This document shows positions 5,922 through 6,427 of a stretch of 6,427 bases of DNA, piece by piece. The notes below the pieces were generated by a model. It saw only the letters and a program-made list of their open reading frames with translations. It was not told where the DNA came from and ran no database searches. Origin of the DNA: Methanobacteriota archaeon (GTDB taxonomy: Archaea; Thermoplasmatota; Poseidoniia; MGIII; CG-Epi1); NCBI GenBank assembly GCA_029977605.1, contig JAPOKN010000052.1:1-6427 (forward strand), read 5' to 3'. A program made the translations under genes and the position numbers. Position 1 is the stretch's first letter. Every line of letters starts with the position of its first letter.

Positions 5922-5999
5922 GCTCGCGTGGTGTAGCCTGGCCTATCATCTCAGCCTGTCGAGCTGAGGACTCGGGTTCAAATCCCGGCGCGGGCGCCA
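5922..5999 (+). tRNA. trnD: tRNA-Asp (anticodon GTC), CCA encoded
   Basis: A complete cloverleaf without intron. The acceptor stem GCTCGCG (5922-5928) pairs with CGCGGGC (5989-5995), including one U3-G70 wobble. The anticodon stem TCAGC/GCTGA encloses the loop CTGTCGA with anticodon GTC at 5958-5960. The variable region is 4 nt (GGAC). The T stem TCGGG/CCCGG encloses the loop TTCAAAT. The discriminator base is G73 (5996) and the CCA end (5997-5999) is encoded. GTC plus G73 are the standard aspartate identity elements. The D arm (GTGTAGCCTGGCCTATCAT) is weakly paired, as I recall for archaeal tRNA-Asp. Confidence 0.96.
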
Positions 6000-6017
6000 T
6001 TATTTAGGACCAAACAA

Positions 6018-6023
6018 TTTAAT
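6018..6023 (+). promoter_or_regulatory. Weak candidate TATA box for the secreted Asp-rich protein
   Basis: TTTAAT is centred about 34 nt before the ATG at 6054, similar in spacing to the other TATA-like boxes in this window. No convincing Shine-Dalgarno sequence lies before this ATG, which would fit a short-leader transcript. It is a weak match in AT-rich DNA. Confidence 0.25.
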
Positions 6024-6053
6024 GATGCCTACTTCTGTGGTCATGAGCTAATT

Positions 6054-6427
6054 ATGCGCGGACAAAAATATCAGGCATTGATTGTTGTTATTTTGTTACT
6101 TACTGCGCTACCATATTCTCCATTTTTATCTCGTGCCGCCAGCATAGACAAAGACCCTTTGGCAGAGAAAGATATTGACGGTGATGGAATACCAGACCCT
6201 CCTATGAGAGATAGTGATGGTGACGGATTATCTGATGACTATGAAATCGCACTGGGATTTGACCCTAATGATTTTGATATGGATGATGACGGAATATCTG
6301 ATTTAATGGAACAACAAATGTGGGATGATTTGAAAAATTTAGATGAGATTCCTGACAGTATGGAAGATTTGTATGATTGTGAAGGGGATTTAGATGGAGA
6401 TGGAATTACTAATTGTATGGATCCTGA
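6054..6427 (+). CDS. Secreted protein with thrombospondin type 3-like calcium-binding repeats, C-terminus off window
   Basis: An open frame of 124 codons runs to the right edge. Residues 1-29 look like a Sec signal peptide: Arg2 and Lys5, hydrophobic core 8-19, and a small-residue SRAAS region around 26-30 suitable for cleavage. The mature part is very acidic and carries Asp-rich loops of the calcium-binding type seen in thrombospondin type 3 repeats: DIDGDGIPD (40-48), DSDGDGLSDDYE (53-64) leading into GFDPND (68-73), DMDDDGISD (75-83), and DLDGDGITNCMDP (112-124). Two Cys (109, 121) flank the last loop and could form a disulfide. The role is probably cell-surface or extracellular; such repeats often act as rigid, Ca-dependent spacers before adhesion or enzyme domains that would lie beyond the window. 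ATG 6054 is the only start that keeps the signal peptide; nearby ATGs at 6022 and 6043 are in other frames. Confidence 0.8.
   Translation, partial: MRGQKYQALIVVILLLTALPYSPFLSRAASIDKDPLAEKDIDGDGIPDPPMRDSDGDGLSDDYEIALGFDPNDFDMDDDGISDLMEQQMWDDLKNLDEIPDSMEDLYDCEGDLDGDGITNCMDP

Noticed and set aside
5980..6053. tRNA 3' end as an integration (att) site
   Set aside because: No repeat of the tRNA 3' end, integrase or mobile gene is visible in the window.
1..6427. CRISPR array, insertion sequence, prophage or toxin-antitoxin system
   Set aside because: No regularly spaced repeats, transposase, phage or toxin-like genes were seen on either strand.

Overview
The window looks like a chromosomal segment from an uncultured marine euryarchaeon, most likely the Marine Group II/III (Poseidoniales-like, Thermoplasmatota) lineage. 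Four signs point there. It carries a CTP-dependent riboflavin kinase of the archaeal type fused to a helix-turn-helix domain. TATA-like boxes lie 26-39 nt upstream of most gene starts. The secreted lipoprotein has the Thr/Asp-rich linker common in that group. The tRNA-Asp has an archaeal-type sequence and an encoded CCA. The lineage is inferred from gene content; no search was possible.

Layout. Positions 1093 down to 1 (minus strand) encode a branched-chain-amino-acid-type ABC transporter substrate-binding lipoprotein, cut by the left edge. A 170-nt divergent intergenic region follows. All remaining genes are on the plus strand: riboflavin kinase/regulator (1264-1947); a membrane-anchored Fe-S oxidoreductase of the ETF:quinone oxidoreductase (EMO-like) type (1979-3967); ETF beta (3969-4730) and ETF alpha (4727-5641); a 62-aa coiled-coil protein of unknown function (5686-5874); tRNA-Asp(GTC) (5922-5999); and the start of a secreted Asp-rich, calcium-binding-type protein (6054 to the right edge). 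No gene-free stretch exceeds 300 bases.

How the genes fit together. The central block is a compact electron-transfer module. ETF alpha/beta would collect electrons from acyl-CoA or similar flavin dehydrogenases. The membrane Fe-S protein would pass them to the quinone pool, linking fatty-acid or amino-acid oxidation to respiration. The kinase upstream makes FMN, the precursor of the FAD bound by ETF, and may sense flavin and regulate transcription through its N-terminal domain. A good TATA-like box and a perfect 11-bp palindrome sit just before the Fe-S oxidoreductase gene, so the module may have its own regulated promoter. The flanking genes (solute capture, secreted Ca-binding-type protein) suit a heterotrophic lifestyle, but nothing in the sequence ties them to the ETF module.
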